Of a stretch of DNA of 64,000 bases, positions 30,435 to 38,737 are shown in pieces. The stretch lies in NCBI RefSeq assembly GCF_008124525.1, contig NZ_VNHJ01000002.1, positions 248,001 to 312,000 of the forward strand, read 5' to 3'. Source of the DNA: Oceanicella actignis (GTDB lineage Bacteria > Pseudomonadota > Alphaproteobacteria > Rhodobacterales > Rhodobacteraceae). The translations under genes and the position numbers were made by a program. Position 1 is the stretch's first letter; each line of letters begins with the position of its first letter. Below the pieces are notes generated by a model, which was not told where the DNA came from, searched no databases, and saw only the letters and a program-made list of their open reading frames with translations.

Positions 30435-31196
30435 ATGCAGCCGCTCAGCCCCGACGCCGCCCTGACCGACCGCGTCTGCGACGCGATCGTGGACGCGATC
30501 CTGGACGGCGACCTGGTCCCCGGCCAGCGCCTGGCGCAAGAGCGCCTGGCCGCCGCGCTGGGCGTCTCGCGCCAGCCGGTCAGCCAGGCGCTGCGCCTGC
30601 TCGGCGCGCAGGGCATCCTGGTTCCGCTCGGGCGCAAGGGGCTGACCGTCGCGCCGATGGAGCCCGCGCTTGTCGCCCAGCTCTACGAGCTGCGCGGCGC
30701 GCTCGACGCGCTGGCCGCGCGGCTGTGCGCCGAGCGGGTCGGCCGCGGCGCGCTGACCGAGGCCGAGCTGGCCCCGCTCGGGGCGCTGACCGAGCGCTTC
30801 GCCGGCCCCGAGGGCGCGCGCGCCGGGCTGGCCGAGCGGATCAACGCCGACATGCGCTTTCACACCGCGCTCTACGAGCTGTCGGGCAATCCGCAGATCG
30901 AGCGCGTGACGCGCCCGCACTGGGTGCATTTCCGCCGCTCGATGCGCGCGGTGCTGACGCACCCGCAGGCGCCGCCGCCGGCCTGGGACGAGCACCGCGC
31001 GATCCTCGAGGCCGTGCGCGCCGCCGACGCCGACCGCGCCGAGGCGCTGGCCCTGCGCCATTGCCGCGCGGCCGCGGCCAAGGCCGGCGCCTGCCTTGGC
31101 CGGGGCGCCGGGCGGGCCGAGGGAACGCCGCCCGCGGCCGAGGGACCCGGCGCGGCGCTTGCGGGCAAGGGACAAGGGGAGGACCACGCGCAATGA
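30435..31196 (+). CDS. GntR family regulator (FadR/FCD type)
   Basis: A 253-aa protein. The N-terminal winged helix (residues 10-70) includes GQRLAQERLAAALGVSRQPV, and an all-helical FCD ligand-binding domain spans about 75-220 with the metal/ligand residues Asp and His in DMRFHTALYELSG. It probably represses its own operon and perhaps the divergent MFS and CoA-transferase genes in response to an organic acid. The stop overlaps the hydrolase start (ATGA). Confidence 0.88.
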   Translation: MQPLSPDAALTDRVCDAIVDAILDGDLVPGQRLAQERLAAALGVSRQPVSQALRLLGAQGILVPLGRKGLTVAPMEPALVAQLYELRGALDALAARLCAERVGRGALTEAELAPLGALTERFAGPEGARAGLAERINADMRFHTALYELSGNPQIERVTRPHWVHFRRSMRAVLTHPQAPPPAWDEHRAILEAVRAADADRAEALALRHCRAAAAKAGACLGRGAGRAEGTPPAAEGPGAALAGKGQGEDHAQ

Positions 31197-32035
31197 CCTT
31201 TGACCATCTCGAGCTCGGCCCCGCCGAGCGCCTGCGCTTTCGCCACGAGCGGCCCGCCCGTGCGGGCGCGCCGACCTTCGTGTTCGTCAACGCGCTGACC
31301 GGCAGCGCCGCCGCCTGGGAGGCCGAGGTCGCGCCCGCGCTGCGCGCCCGGGGCTTCGGCACGCTCAGCTGGAACTTCCGCGGGCAGGAGGGCTCGGACT
31401 TCGCGCCGGGAACCGAGCTGACGCCGGATCTGATCGTGGACGACCTGGTGCGCTTGCTCGAGGCCGAGGCCCCCGACGATCCGATCCTGACCGGCCTGTC
31501 CATCGGCGGGCTTTTCGCCGCTCACGCGGTTCTGCGCGGCGCGCGGGCGCGGGGGCTGGTCCTTCTGAACACGCTGCGCCGGATCGGGCCGCGGATCGCC
31601 TGGGTGAACGAGGCCATGCCGCGCATCGTCGGCGCCGGGGGCGTGGCGCTGTTCCTGGACGCGCTGCTGCCGCTGCTGGTCAACGAAGAGCACGCCGCCC
31701 GCGTGCGCCCCGATTTCCTGCGCGCGGACTACGCCCCGCTCGACCCCGCGCATGGACACATGAACCTGATGCGCAACGCGGGCGCCGCCGACTGGGATCT
31801 GCCGTGGGAGCGGCTGACCCTGCCCGTGCTCAACGTCACCGGCCTGCAGGACCGCGTGTTCCTCGACCGCGAGGTGGTGGACGAGCTGTTCGCCCGTCTG
31901 CCCGACGCCCGCCGCGAGGACTGGCCCGACGCCGGCCACCTTCTGCCCGCCGAGCGGCCCGAGCGCCTGGCGCGCAGCCTTGCCCGCTTCGGCGCCGAGA
32001 TCGAGGGCGCGGCGAAAGGGGGGGCGGGCGCATGA
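31193..32035 (+). CDS. Alpha/beta hydrolase (3-oxoadipate enol-lactonase-like)
   Basis: A 280-aa alpha/beta-hydrolase. Nucleophile elbow GLSIGG (Ser103), oxyanion region FVNALTGSAAAWE, and late catalytic His in DAGHLLPAE. It resembles enol-lactonase and haloperoxidase-like hydrolases; the substrate is unknown. It is embedded between GntR and EamA with 4-bp overlaps on both sides, so all three genes are surely one operon. Confidence 0.85.
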   Translation: MTFDHLELGPAERLRFRHERPARAGAPTFVFVNALTGSAAAWEAEVAPALRARGFGTLSWNFRGQEGSDFAPGTELTPDLIVDDLVRLLEAEAPDDPILTGLSIGGLFAAHAVLRGARARGLVLLNTLRRIGPRIAWVNEAMPRIVGAGGVALFLDALLPLLVNEEHAARVRPDFLRADYAPLDPAHGHMNLMRNAGAADWDLPWERLTLPVLNVTGLQDRVFLDREVVDELFARLPDARREDWPDAGHLLPAERPERLARSLARFGAEIEGAAKGGAGA

Positions 32036-32961
32036 ACATTCCTCCGCGCCTGGCGCTGGCGGCGGTGTTCGTCGGCGTGCTGGGCCATGCCTCTTCGGAA
32101 TTCGTGGCCAAGGCCTCGGGCGTGTCGGGGCCCGAGCTGTCGGTCTGGCGCTATCTGCTGGGCGGCGCGGGGCTGGTGCTGCTGGCGCTGCCGGCGGCGG
32201 GGCCGCGGGCGCTGCTGGCGCCGCTGCGCGAAAGCCCCTGGGAGCTGACCTGGCTGTCGCTTGCGGGCGTGTCGGGCGCGTATCTGGCCTTTCACTGGGC
32301 GCTGGATTTCGCCTCGCCCATCCAGGTCGCCACGCTGGTGACCACGATCCCGATCTTCGTGGGGCTGGCCAACCTGATCCTGAACGGCCAGCGGCTGACG
32401 GCGGTCAAGATCGTGACCGGCCTTGCGGCGGTGGCCGGGCTGGCGCTGCTGATCACCGACGGGCTGCTGGACAAGCTGCTGGCCGGGCGCGACTCGATCT
32501 GGGGCGTTCTGCTGGCGCTGGCCTGCGCGGTGCTGGCCGCCTTCTACGCCGTGCGGGTCAAGCCGCTGATCGCGCGCCACGGGGCGCTGCCGGTGACGGC
32601 GGTCTCGCTGATGATCGGCGGCGTCGGGCTGTGGCTGGGCGTGGCGCTGGCCTTCGGCGTGGCGGTCGATCCGCGCACGCTGTTCGACCGCCCGCCCGCC
32701 GAGGCCGCCTGGATCGCGACGCTGGCGCTGTGGAACACCACCATCACGCAGTTCCTGTGGATCGGGGGCCTGGCGGCGGCGGCGGACATCACCCGCGCCA
32801 GCTATCTGTTCTTCCTCAAGCCGGTGATCGCGGCGGCGCTGGCCATGGCGTTTCTGGGCACCCCGCTTTCGGCGCTGCAGGCGCTGGCCATCGCGGCGGT
32901 GACGGGCTCGGTGCTGGTCGAGCTGTTCTGGCCGCGGCTCGCGGGCCGGGCGCGGGGCTGA
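32032..32961 (+). CDS. EamA/DMT family transporter
   Basis: A 309-aa protein with ten predicted membrane helices in two EamA repeats; the second ends in the typical SYLFFLKPVIAAALAMAFLG. Such proteins export metabolites such as amino acids or drugs. It starts in an ATGA overlap with the hydrolase gene, suggesting that it exports a substrate or product linked to that enzyme and to the GntR ligand. Confidence 0.87.
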   Translation: MNIPPRLALAAVFVGVLGHASSEFVAKASGVSGPELSVWRYLLGGAGLVLLALPAAGPRALLAPLRESPWELTWLSLAGVSGAYLAFHWALDFASPIQVATLVTTIPIFVGLANLILNGQRLTAVKIVTGLAAVAGLALLITDGLLDKLLAGRDSIWGVLLALACAVLAAFYAVRVKPLIARHGALPVTAVSLMIGGVGLWLGVALAFGVAVDPRTLFDRPPAEAAWIATLALWNTTITQFLWIGGLAAAADITRASYLFFLKPVIAAALAMAFLGTPLSALQALAIAAVTGSVLVELFWPRLAGRARG

Positions 32962-32965
32962 GCGC

Positions 32966-33490
32966 GTGCCGCAAGCCTGGCTGCGCATCGACCAGCTGCC
33001 GCTGGGCGCCGGGCGGCTGGGCCTTTGCGCCTGCCCCGGCGCCGAGGGGCGCGATCTGGCGCAGGATGCGGACGCGCTGGCGCGCTGGGGCGCGGACGCG
33101 GTGCTGAGCCTGCTGCCCGAGCCCGAGCTGGCTGCGCTGGGCGCATCGGGGCTGGGCGCGGCCGTGCAGGAGCGCGGCATGGCATGGCTGCGCTTTCCCA
33201 TCGCCGATTTCGGCGTTCCCGCCCCCGAGGCGATGGCGCGCTGGCCCGGAATCTCGGCTTGCGCGCGGCGCCTGACGCGGGGCGGCGGGCGGCTGGCGAT
33301 CCATTGCCGCGCCGGGCTGGGGCGGACGGGGACGATCGCCGCGCTCTTGCTCATCGAGGCCGGCGCGCCCCCGCGCCGGGCCGTCGCGCAGGTGCGCGCC
33401 GCGCGGCCCGGCGCGATCGAGACCCCGGCGCAGCTGCGCTGGCTGTTCCGGCAGGCCGCCGCCCTGCGGGCGCCGGGCGGCGGCGCGTGA
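32966..33490 (+). CDS. Dual-specificity/tyrosine phosphatase-like protein
   Basis: A 174-aa protein with the cysteine phosphatase signature HCRAGLGRTG (nucleophile Cys114, Arg120) and a plausible general acid Asp81 in PIADFGVP. The layout matches small bacterial dual-specificity phosphatases. Start is GTG at 32966, 4 bp after the EamA stop; no strong ribosome site, so translation may be coupled. The substrate is unknown. Confidence 0.82.
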   Translation: MPQAWLRIDQLPLGAGRLGLCACPGAEGRDLAQDADALARWGADAVLSLLPEPELAALGASGLGAAVQERGMAWLRFPIADFGVPAPEAMARWPGISACARRLTRGGGRLAIHCRAGLGRTGTIAALLLIEAGAPPRRAVAQVRAARPGAIETPAQLRWLFRQAAALRAPGGGA

Positions 33491-33496
33491 AGGGCG

Positions 33497-34048
33497 TCAG
33501 CGCAGCGACGCCACCGCTTCGGGGCGCGCGCGCCAGATGGCGTTGACGACAAGGCCCGTGCAGATGGCCTTGATGAGGTCGCCGGGAATGAAGGGCAGGG
33601 CCAGCAGCGCCGCCTCGGGCAGGGGCTTGTCCAGCATCGCCGCCATGCCGATGATGCCGGGCACGTAGATGGCGACGATCCCGCCCAGAACGGCCGCCAG
33701 AGTGGCGGTGACGAACACGCCGCCGACGCGCAGGCGCTCCATGACCAGGCCGGTGACATAGGCGCCCAGCGGCCAGCCCAGCAGGAAGCCCACGCTCGGC
33801 CCCATGAACACGCCAAGCCCGCCGCGCCCGCCGGCCAGCAGCGGCAGGCCCAGCGCGGTCAGCGCCAGGAACAGCAGCACCGACAGCGCGCCCAGCCGCG
33901 CGCCCAGCACGGCGCCGGCCAGCATGACGCCCAGCGTCTGGGCGGTGATGGGCACGCCCGAGGCGAGCGAGAGCTTGGGCAGCAGGCCCAGCGCCGCGGT
34001 CAGCGCCGCGAACAGCGCGGTCATTGCGATCTTGCGTTCCATGGTCAT
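33497..34048 (-). CDS. bioY: Biotin ECF transporter S component
   Basis: A 183-aa membrane protein with six helices and BioY marks: ALGLLPK, GVPITAQTLGVMLAG, GGRGGLGVFMGPSVGFLLGWPLGAY. It captures biotin with high affinity. The ATG overlaps the bioN stop by 4 bp, completing bioM-bioN-bioY. No TTATAGATAA-like BioR box was seen upstream of the operon. Confidence 0.93.
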   Translation of the reverse strand: MTMERKIAMTALFAALTAALGLLPKLSLASGVPITAQTLGVMLAGAVLGARLGALSVLLFLALTALGLPLLAGGRGGLGVFMGPSVGFLLGWPLGAYVTGLVMERLRVGGVFVTATLAAVLGGIVAIYVPGIIGMAAMLDKPLPEAALLALPFIPGDLIKAICTGLVVNAIWRARPEAVASLR

Positions 34049-34731
34049 GGTCTCCGGTGAGGGGAGGTTGCGGATCCGCCCTCTTGGGGGAAGGGCGAGG
34101 GGGAAGAAGAGCGCCCCGGCGGCGCCGCGCCGCCGCGCGCGCGCAGGGCTTCGGCCACGCGCTCGGCGTCGTCAAGCGCGCTCAGGCACAGCGGGGCGGC
34201 CAGGCGCCAGCCGGGGCGGCGGCGCGCACGCGCGCGCCAGGCCTCGGACAGCTGGGCGCCGCGCAGCGTCAACACCGGCGTGAAGCGCACCGCCAGCGCC
34301 GCCGCCAGCGCCAGGGCGCGCGGCTGCACGCCAAGCGGCCGCAGCGGGGCGGCCAGGCGCTCGGCCACCGAGGTCAGATCGTCGAGCCGCGTCGTCATGG
34401 TGACCAGGTTGGCCAGGCTGACCGCGGTCACGAGGCGCAGGCACACGCGCGCGCCCTCGGCCGTCTGTCCGGTCGCCAGGTGCCAGCCCATCACCAGCGC
34501 CAGCACCCAGACGAAGGGCCGCAGCATGCGCAGCGCCTCGCGCGCCGCGCCCAGCCGCCGGTCGGGGCCGAGCGAGACGTGCAGCGCCGCGCTGGCGGCG
34601 GCGGCCGCGCTCAGCGCCGCCAGGTCGTCGATCGGAAACAGCGCGGCCGTCGCCGCGGCCAGCGCCGCCAGCTTGGGCGCGGCGGGCACGTCATGCGCCC
34701 ATGTGCGAAAGGGCAGGGCCAGCGTCAGCAT
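34045..34731 (-). CDS. bioN: ECF transporter T component for biotin
   Basis: A 228-aa CbiQ/BioN-type protein with several hydrophobic helices and the Ala-Arg coupling motifs near SEAWRARARRR (about 170) that contact the ATPase. It links the S component to ATP hydrolysis. The start lies 7 bp inside the end of bioM. The last 25 residues are a Pro/Ser/Gly tail outside the family core. Confidence 0.85.
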   Translation of the reverse strand: MLTLALPFRTWAHDVPAAPKLAALAAATAALFPIDDLAALSAAAAASAALHVSLGPDRRLGAAREALRMLRPFVWVLALVMGWHLATGQTAEGARVCLRLVTAVSLANLVTMTTRLDDLTSVAERLAAPLRPLGVQPRALALAAALAVRFTPVLTLRGAQLSEAWRARARRRPGWRLAAPLCLSALDDAERVAEALRARGGAAPPGRSSSPSPFPQEGGSATSPHRRP

Positions 34732-35657
34732 GGCGTTCCCCTTGCACGGCTCCGGGCCTCGGCTTCGCCGTCCTCCGCGCCGCCCGGCGCGCCCGTCCCC
34801 GCCCCCTCGGTCTGCGAGGCCCCTTCGCCCCCCGCCCCCGCCGCTGCGGACCCGGCGCTTGCGTCGGCGCGCCATGGCGCGGCATCGGCGGATGCGGGGG
34901 TCGGGGCGGCTTGCGGGGCGGGCGCCTGGGCGGCCTCTTCCGCCGGCGGGTCGGCGTCAAGCGCGCCCAGGCGCTCCATCTCCTGCGCGAAGGCGGCCAG
35001 AACGGGGCCGGCGGGGCCGTCGGCGCGCACGCGGCCCTGCTCGAGCCAGATCACCCGGTCGTAGCGCGCCAGCGCGGCGGGGTCGTGGGTGACCAGCACC
35101 ACCCGTTGCTCGAGCGCGTCCAGAACCCGGTGCAGGCGGCGCGAGGTGGGAATGTCGAGCCCGGCATAGGGCTCGTCCAGCACGATGGTGCGCGGCGCCA
35201 TGGCCAGAACGGCGATCAGGCACACCAGGTGCTTCTCGCCCTCGGACAGCGCGGCGCAGGGGCGCTCGGCCCAATGGGCGCGGCCATGGGCGGCCAGCGC
35301 GGCGCGGGCGGCGGCGCGGGCCTGGGCGCGCGGGCGGCCCTGCTGCTCGAGCCCGAAGGCGATCTCTTCCTCGACCGTGGGGAAGATGATCTGGTGGTCG
35401 GGGTTCTGAAAGATGATCCCCACGCGTTCGAGCGCCGCGGCCCGGTCGCGCGCCGGGTCGGCGCCGCCCAGCAGCACCCGGCCGGCGTCGGGCTCGGCCA
35501 GGCCGCAGATGGCGCGCGCCAGCGTCGACTTGCCCGAGCCGTTGCGCCCGACCACGCCGATGCGCCGCTCGGTCAGGCGCAGCGTAACGCCGTCAAGGGC
35601 AGGGCGCCCGCCGCGCAGCACGCGCAGCCCGGTCAGTTCGATGGCGTCCTCGTCCAT
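34725..35657 (-). CDS. bioM: ECF transporter ATPase for biotin
   Basis: A 310-aa ABC ATPase. Walker A GRNGSGKST, Q-loop FQNPDHQII, signature LSEGEKHLV (an unusual LSEGE variant), Walker B TIVLDEP, and the switch His in VTHDP. Start MDEDAIEL at 35657. The ATPase core ends near residue 235; the remaining 75 residues are Ala/Pro/Gly/Glu low complexity, absent from typical BioM. Confidence 0.9.
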   Translation of the reverse strand: MDEDAIELTGLRVLRGGRPALDGVTLRLTERRIGVVGRNGSGKSTLARAICGLAEPDAGRVLLGGADPARDRAAALERVGIIFQNPDHQIIFPTVEEEIAFGLEQQGRPRAQARAAARAALAAHGRAHWAERPCAALSEGEKHLVCLIAVLAMAPRTIVLDEPYAGLDIPTSRRLHRVLDALEQRVVLVTHDPAALARYDRVIWLEQGRVRADGPAGPVLAAFAQEMERLGALDADPPAEEAAQAPAPQAAPTPASADAAPWRADASAGSAAAGAGGEGASQTEGAGTGAPGGAEDGEAEARSRARGTPC

Positions 35658-35747
35658 GCGGCTTCGGCCCGGCCCTGGATTGTTGCGCTGCAAAACGAGT
35701 GCGAAGTTAAGAATTGCGCGCCGCAGGTCAACGAAAATCCCGCCCCC

Positions 35748-36893
35748 TCAGGCCTCGAGCGCCAGCGCCGTGCCCACGCCCCCCGCGGCCGCGATGGCGG
35801 CGACGCCGGTCCCGCCGCCCGAGCGGCGCAGCTCGTGCGTCAGCCGCACCGCCAGCACGGCCCCCGAGGCGCCGATCGGATGGCCGCGCGCCAGCGCGCC
35901 GCCGCCGCGGTTGACGATGCTCGGGTCGATGCGCGCGCCGCGCTGGCAGGCGATGGCCTGCGCCGCATAGGCTTCCATGATCTCGGCCGCGGCCAGGTCG
36001 GCGGGGCGGGCGCCGATCTCGGCCAGCACGGCCTCGATGGCGGCGACGGGCGCAAGGCCGGGCAGTTCCGGCGGGCCGCCGCGGCTGGCGCCGGCCAGAA
36101 CGCGCACGGGCCGCGCGACGCGCAGCCGCGTCAGCAGCCGCTCGGCCGTCACCAGCACGAAGGCGGCCCCGTCGGCCGCGGGGGCCGCGTTGGCGGCGGT
36201 GACGGTTCCGTCGGGGCCCGAGAGCGGACGCGCGCGCGCCAGCAGCCGCGGCGTCAGGCGGCGCGCGTAGGGGTCGGCCTCGAGCGGCGCCTCGGGGATC
36301 GAGACGATCTCGTCGCGCAGGCGCGCGCGCTCGGCCAGGGCGGCATGATGGCTGCGGCGCGTCCAGGCGTCCTGCTCGGCGCGCGTCAGGCCCAGGCGCC
36401 GGGCCAGCGCCTCGGCGGCCTCGTGCATGGGCGGATCGCGCTCGGGCCAGGGGGCGAAGGGCGGCTGTTCATACGGCGTCGGGGGGCCGCCGTCGGGATC
36501 GACGCGCAGGCGGATGGGGCGGCGCGACCAGCTTTCCGCGCCGCCGGCCAGCACGGCTTGCGCGGCGCCCGATTCGATCAGCCGCGCGGCCAGGATCACC
36601 GCGTCCAGCCCGCCGCAGCATTGCCGGTCGATGGTCAGGCCGGGGATGCGTTCGGGCAGTTCGGCGCGCAGCAGGGCGAGGCGGGCCGGATTGCCGCCGC
36701 CGCCCAGCGCGTTCGACAGCACGACCTCGTCCAGCGCCTCGTCGGGCAGGCCCGCCTCGTCGAGGCAGCGGCGCATGACCGGCGCCGCCAGCTCGCTTGC
36801 GTCCAGCCGCGCCAGCGCGCCCCCGCGCGGCGCGACGGCCGTGCGGAAGGCCGTCGCGATGAAGGCGCGGGCGGGGGTGCGCGCCGCTCTCAT
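35748..36893 (-). CDS. Thiolase-like protein with degenerate active site
   Basis: A 381-aa thiolase-fold protein. The nucleophile is present (DRQCCGG, Cys92) and so is GHPIGASG with His338. The N-E-A-F motif reads MEAYA (Met306 for Asn), and the C-terminal C-I-G-G-G-x-G motif reads AAAGGVG, replacing the second catalytic cysteine by Ala368. It could still form an acyl-enzyme, but normal Claisen chemistry is doubtful. It starts 31 bp downstream of the AMP ligase gene, in the same orientation. Confidence 0.8.
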   Translation of the reverse strand: MRAARTPARAFIATAFRTAVAPRGGALARLDASELAAPVMRRCLDEAGLPDEALDEVVLSNALGGGGNPARLALLRAELPERIPGLTIDRQCCGGLDAVILAARLIESGAAQAVLAGGAESWSRRPIRLRVDPDGGPPTPYEQPPFAPWPERDPPMHEAAEALARRLGLTRAEQDAWTRRSHHAALAERARLRDEIVSIPEAPLEADPYARRLTPRLLARARPLSGPDGTVTAANAAPAADGAAFVLVTAERLLTRLRVARPVRVLAGASRGGPPELPGLAPVAAIEAVLAEIGARPADLAAAEIMEAYAAQAIACQRGARIDPSIVNRGGGALARGHPIGASGAVLAVRLTHELRRSGGGTGVAAIAAAGGVGTALALEA

Positions 36894-36924
36894 GGAGCGC
36901 GCGGGCGATGGAGGCGCGCGGGGC

Positions 36925-38355
36925 TCATGCGCGTCCGGCGGCCGGCCTTGCGCGGCGTCGGGGCGGGCGGGCGGGCGGCCTGCTCTCGGCGCCCAGAAGC
37001 TGCGCGATCCGCTCAAGGTCGGTCTTGCCCGCCGGCAGCATGGGCCAGCTGGTCAGCACCGCGACGCGGCGGGGGCTGAGCTCGGGTCCCAGAGCCGCGC
37101 GGCATAGCGCCTCGAGCCGGGCGGCGCGCGCGGCATCGTCCGCCTGCGGCGCGTGCACCGCCACCGCAAGGCGCGCGCCGCGCAGCGGGTCGGGCAGCGC
37201 AAGGGCGGCGGCCGCGGTCACGCCCGGCAGGGCGGCGAGGGCGGCTTCGACCTCTTCCAGATGCACGTTGCGCCCCGCGATCACGGTCATGCGCGCGGCC
37301 CGCCCCAGCAGGATGAGCCGCCCCGCCCCGTCGATCCGCCCGATTTCGGGCAGGCGCACGAAGCCGTCGGGCGTGCGCTCGGGGGCGGGGGCGCCCAAGG
37401 CCGGGCCTTCGCAAAGATAGGGGCTGCGGACCTCGACGCGGCCCGGCCGGCCCGGCGCGGCAAGCGCGCCGTCCTCGGCGCGCAGGCGCAGCTCGACGCC
37501 GGCGAAGGGGCGCCCGGCCGCTTCGGGCGGGTCGTCGGGGCCGGCGATGGCGACGAAGCTGGTCTCGACGGCGCCGTAGAAGCTCATCAGCCGCGCGTTC
37601 GGAAAGGCGCGCGCGGTCTCGGCCCGTGCGGCCGCGTCAAGCGCCGCGCCGCCGCTCAGCGCCAGGCGCGGGCGCGCGGCGGGCGGGCCGGCGGCGGCCA
37701 TCAGGCGCAGCTGCGTCGGGGTCGCCCACAGGATGTCGGCCTCCTGGGCGGCGCGCATCTGGGCGCGCGGCGCCAGGCCGGTCAGGAACAGCGCCGTCGC
37801 GCCGAGGTGCAGCGCCTCGGCTGCGGCGTACAGGGGCAGCGAATGGGCGGGCGTTCCCACGATGGCCACGGTCTCGCCCGCCTGCGGGGCGCCGTCCGGC
37901 GCCTGGGCGCCGAAGCTGGCGATCCACGAGGCCTGGCTGCGCAGCACCGCCTTGGGCGCGCCGGTGACGCCGGACGAGAAGCAGATCAGCCGCCCGGGCG
38001 CGGGGTTGGCCTTCGGGCCGCGATCGGCGCCGGCCGCGCGCGACAGCGCATCGGCGAAGGGTTCGAGGCATGCGGCATCCCCGCCCCGGGCCAGGCGCTC
38101 GATCTGGCGCGCCTCGGCCACGCAGGCGTCGCGCCCGGCGGCCAGGGCGGCGAACAGCGCCAGCATCGCTTCGGCGGGGTCCTCGGCGGGTATCGCCAGG
38201 GCGGGTCCGGCGGGCGCCAGCCGCACGGCCAGCTCGCGGATGCGCGCCTGCGCCTCCTCGGGGTCGATGCGCCGCGCGCCGAAAGCCGCGACGCCGCGCC
38301 ATTCAAGGCGCGGAGCCGGCGGGTGCGTGGCGGAGGCGGCGCGCGGCGTGTTCAT
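36925..38355 (-). CDS. AMP-forming acyl-CoA ligase (ANL superfamily)
   Basis: A 476-aa protein, somewhat short for the superfamily. ATP-binding loop CFSSGVTGAPKAVLRS (125-140), SFYGAVETSF (motif A5), GRAARMTVIAGRNVHLEEVE hinge region and the C-terminal catalytic Lys in LPAGKTD are all present. It should activate a carboxylic acid to its acyl-CoA through an adenylate. It is paired with the thiolase-like gene. Confidence 0.87.
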   Translation of the reverse strand: MNTPRAASATHPPAPRLEWRGVAAFGARRIDPEEAQARIRELAVRLAPAGPALAIPAEDPAEAMLALFAALAAGRDACVAEARQIERLARGGDAACLEPFADALSRAAGADRGPKANPAPGRLICFSSGVTGAPKAVLRSQASWIASFGAQAPDGAPQAGETVAIVGTPAHSLPLYAAAEALHLGATALFLTGLAPRAQMRAAQEADILWATPTQLRLMAAAGPPAARPRLALSGGAALDAAARAETARAFPNARLMSFYGAVETSFVAIAGPDDPPEAAGRPFAGVELRLRAEDGALAAPGRPGRVEVRSPYLCEGPALGAPAPERTPDGFVRLPEIGRIDGAGRLILLGRAARMTVIAGRNVHLEEVEAALAALPGVTAAAALALPDPLRGARLAVAVHAPQADDAARAARLEALCRAALGPELSPRRVAVLTSWPMLPAGKTDLERIAQLLGAESRPPARPPRRRARPAAGRA

Positions 38356-38737
38356 GTTTCATCGCCTAGCGGGCCGCGCCGCCATTGTCGAGGCGGCCGC
38401 GCCGCGACAGGCGGCCTGGCGTCGCCGCAATCCGAAATGCGAATCCGAAATGCGAAGCCACGCGCGCCCTCGCCGCGCCGCCCGGCCGGGTCGCGATGGG
38501 CCGCCGGGCGAATCGCCGCGGCAAGTCCGTCGCAGGGCCTCGCGGCGCGGCGGCGCGTGCGCGTGCCGGCGGCCTGTCGCGGGGCGCTCCGCCTTGCGCC
38601 GCCGGCCGGGGCTTGGGGCCGCGCCGGGCGGGGCGGGCCCTCGTGGCTCCGGATCTTCCGAAACTCCGTTCCGCAGGCTGGACAAGCCGCCGCGCCTGTG
38701 CTGCGCTGGCGCAAGGCGCTTGCTGCAGGAGGAAGCC
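38356..38737. other. 382-bp divergent promoter region
   Basis: The region between the ligase (leftward) and amidase (rightward) genes has no supported gene. It contains a 13-bp tandem repeat at 38429-38454, about 75 bp upstream of the ligase start. Promoters for both genes must lie here. Confidence 0.6.
38429..38454. promoter_or_regulatory. 13-bp tandem repeat AATCCGAAATGCG x2
   Basis: Exact copies at 38429-38441 and 38442-38454. The AT content is well above the surroundings and the unit is close to 1.2 helical turns, so two copies could bind a tandem regulator on nearly the same face of the DNA. Confidence 0.5.
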
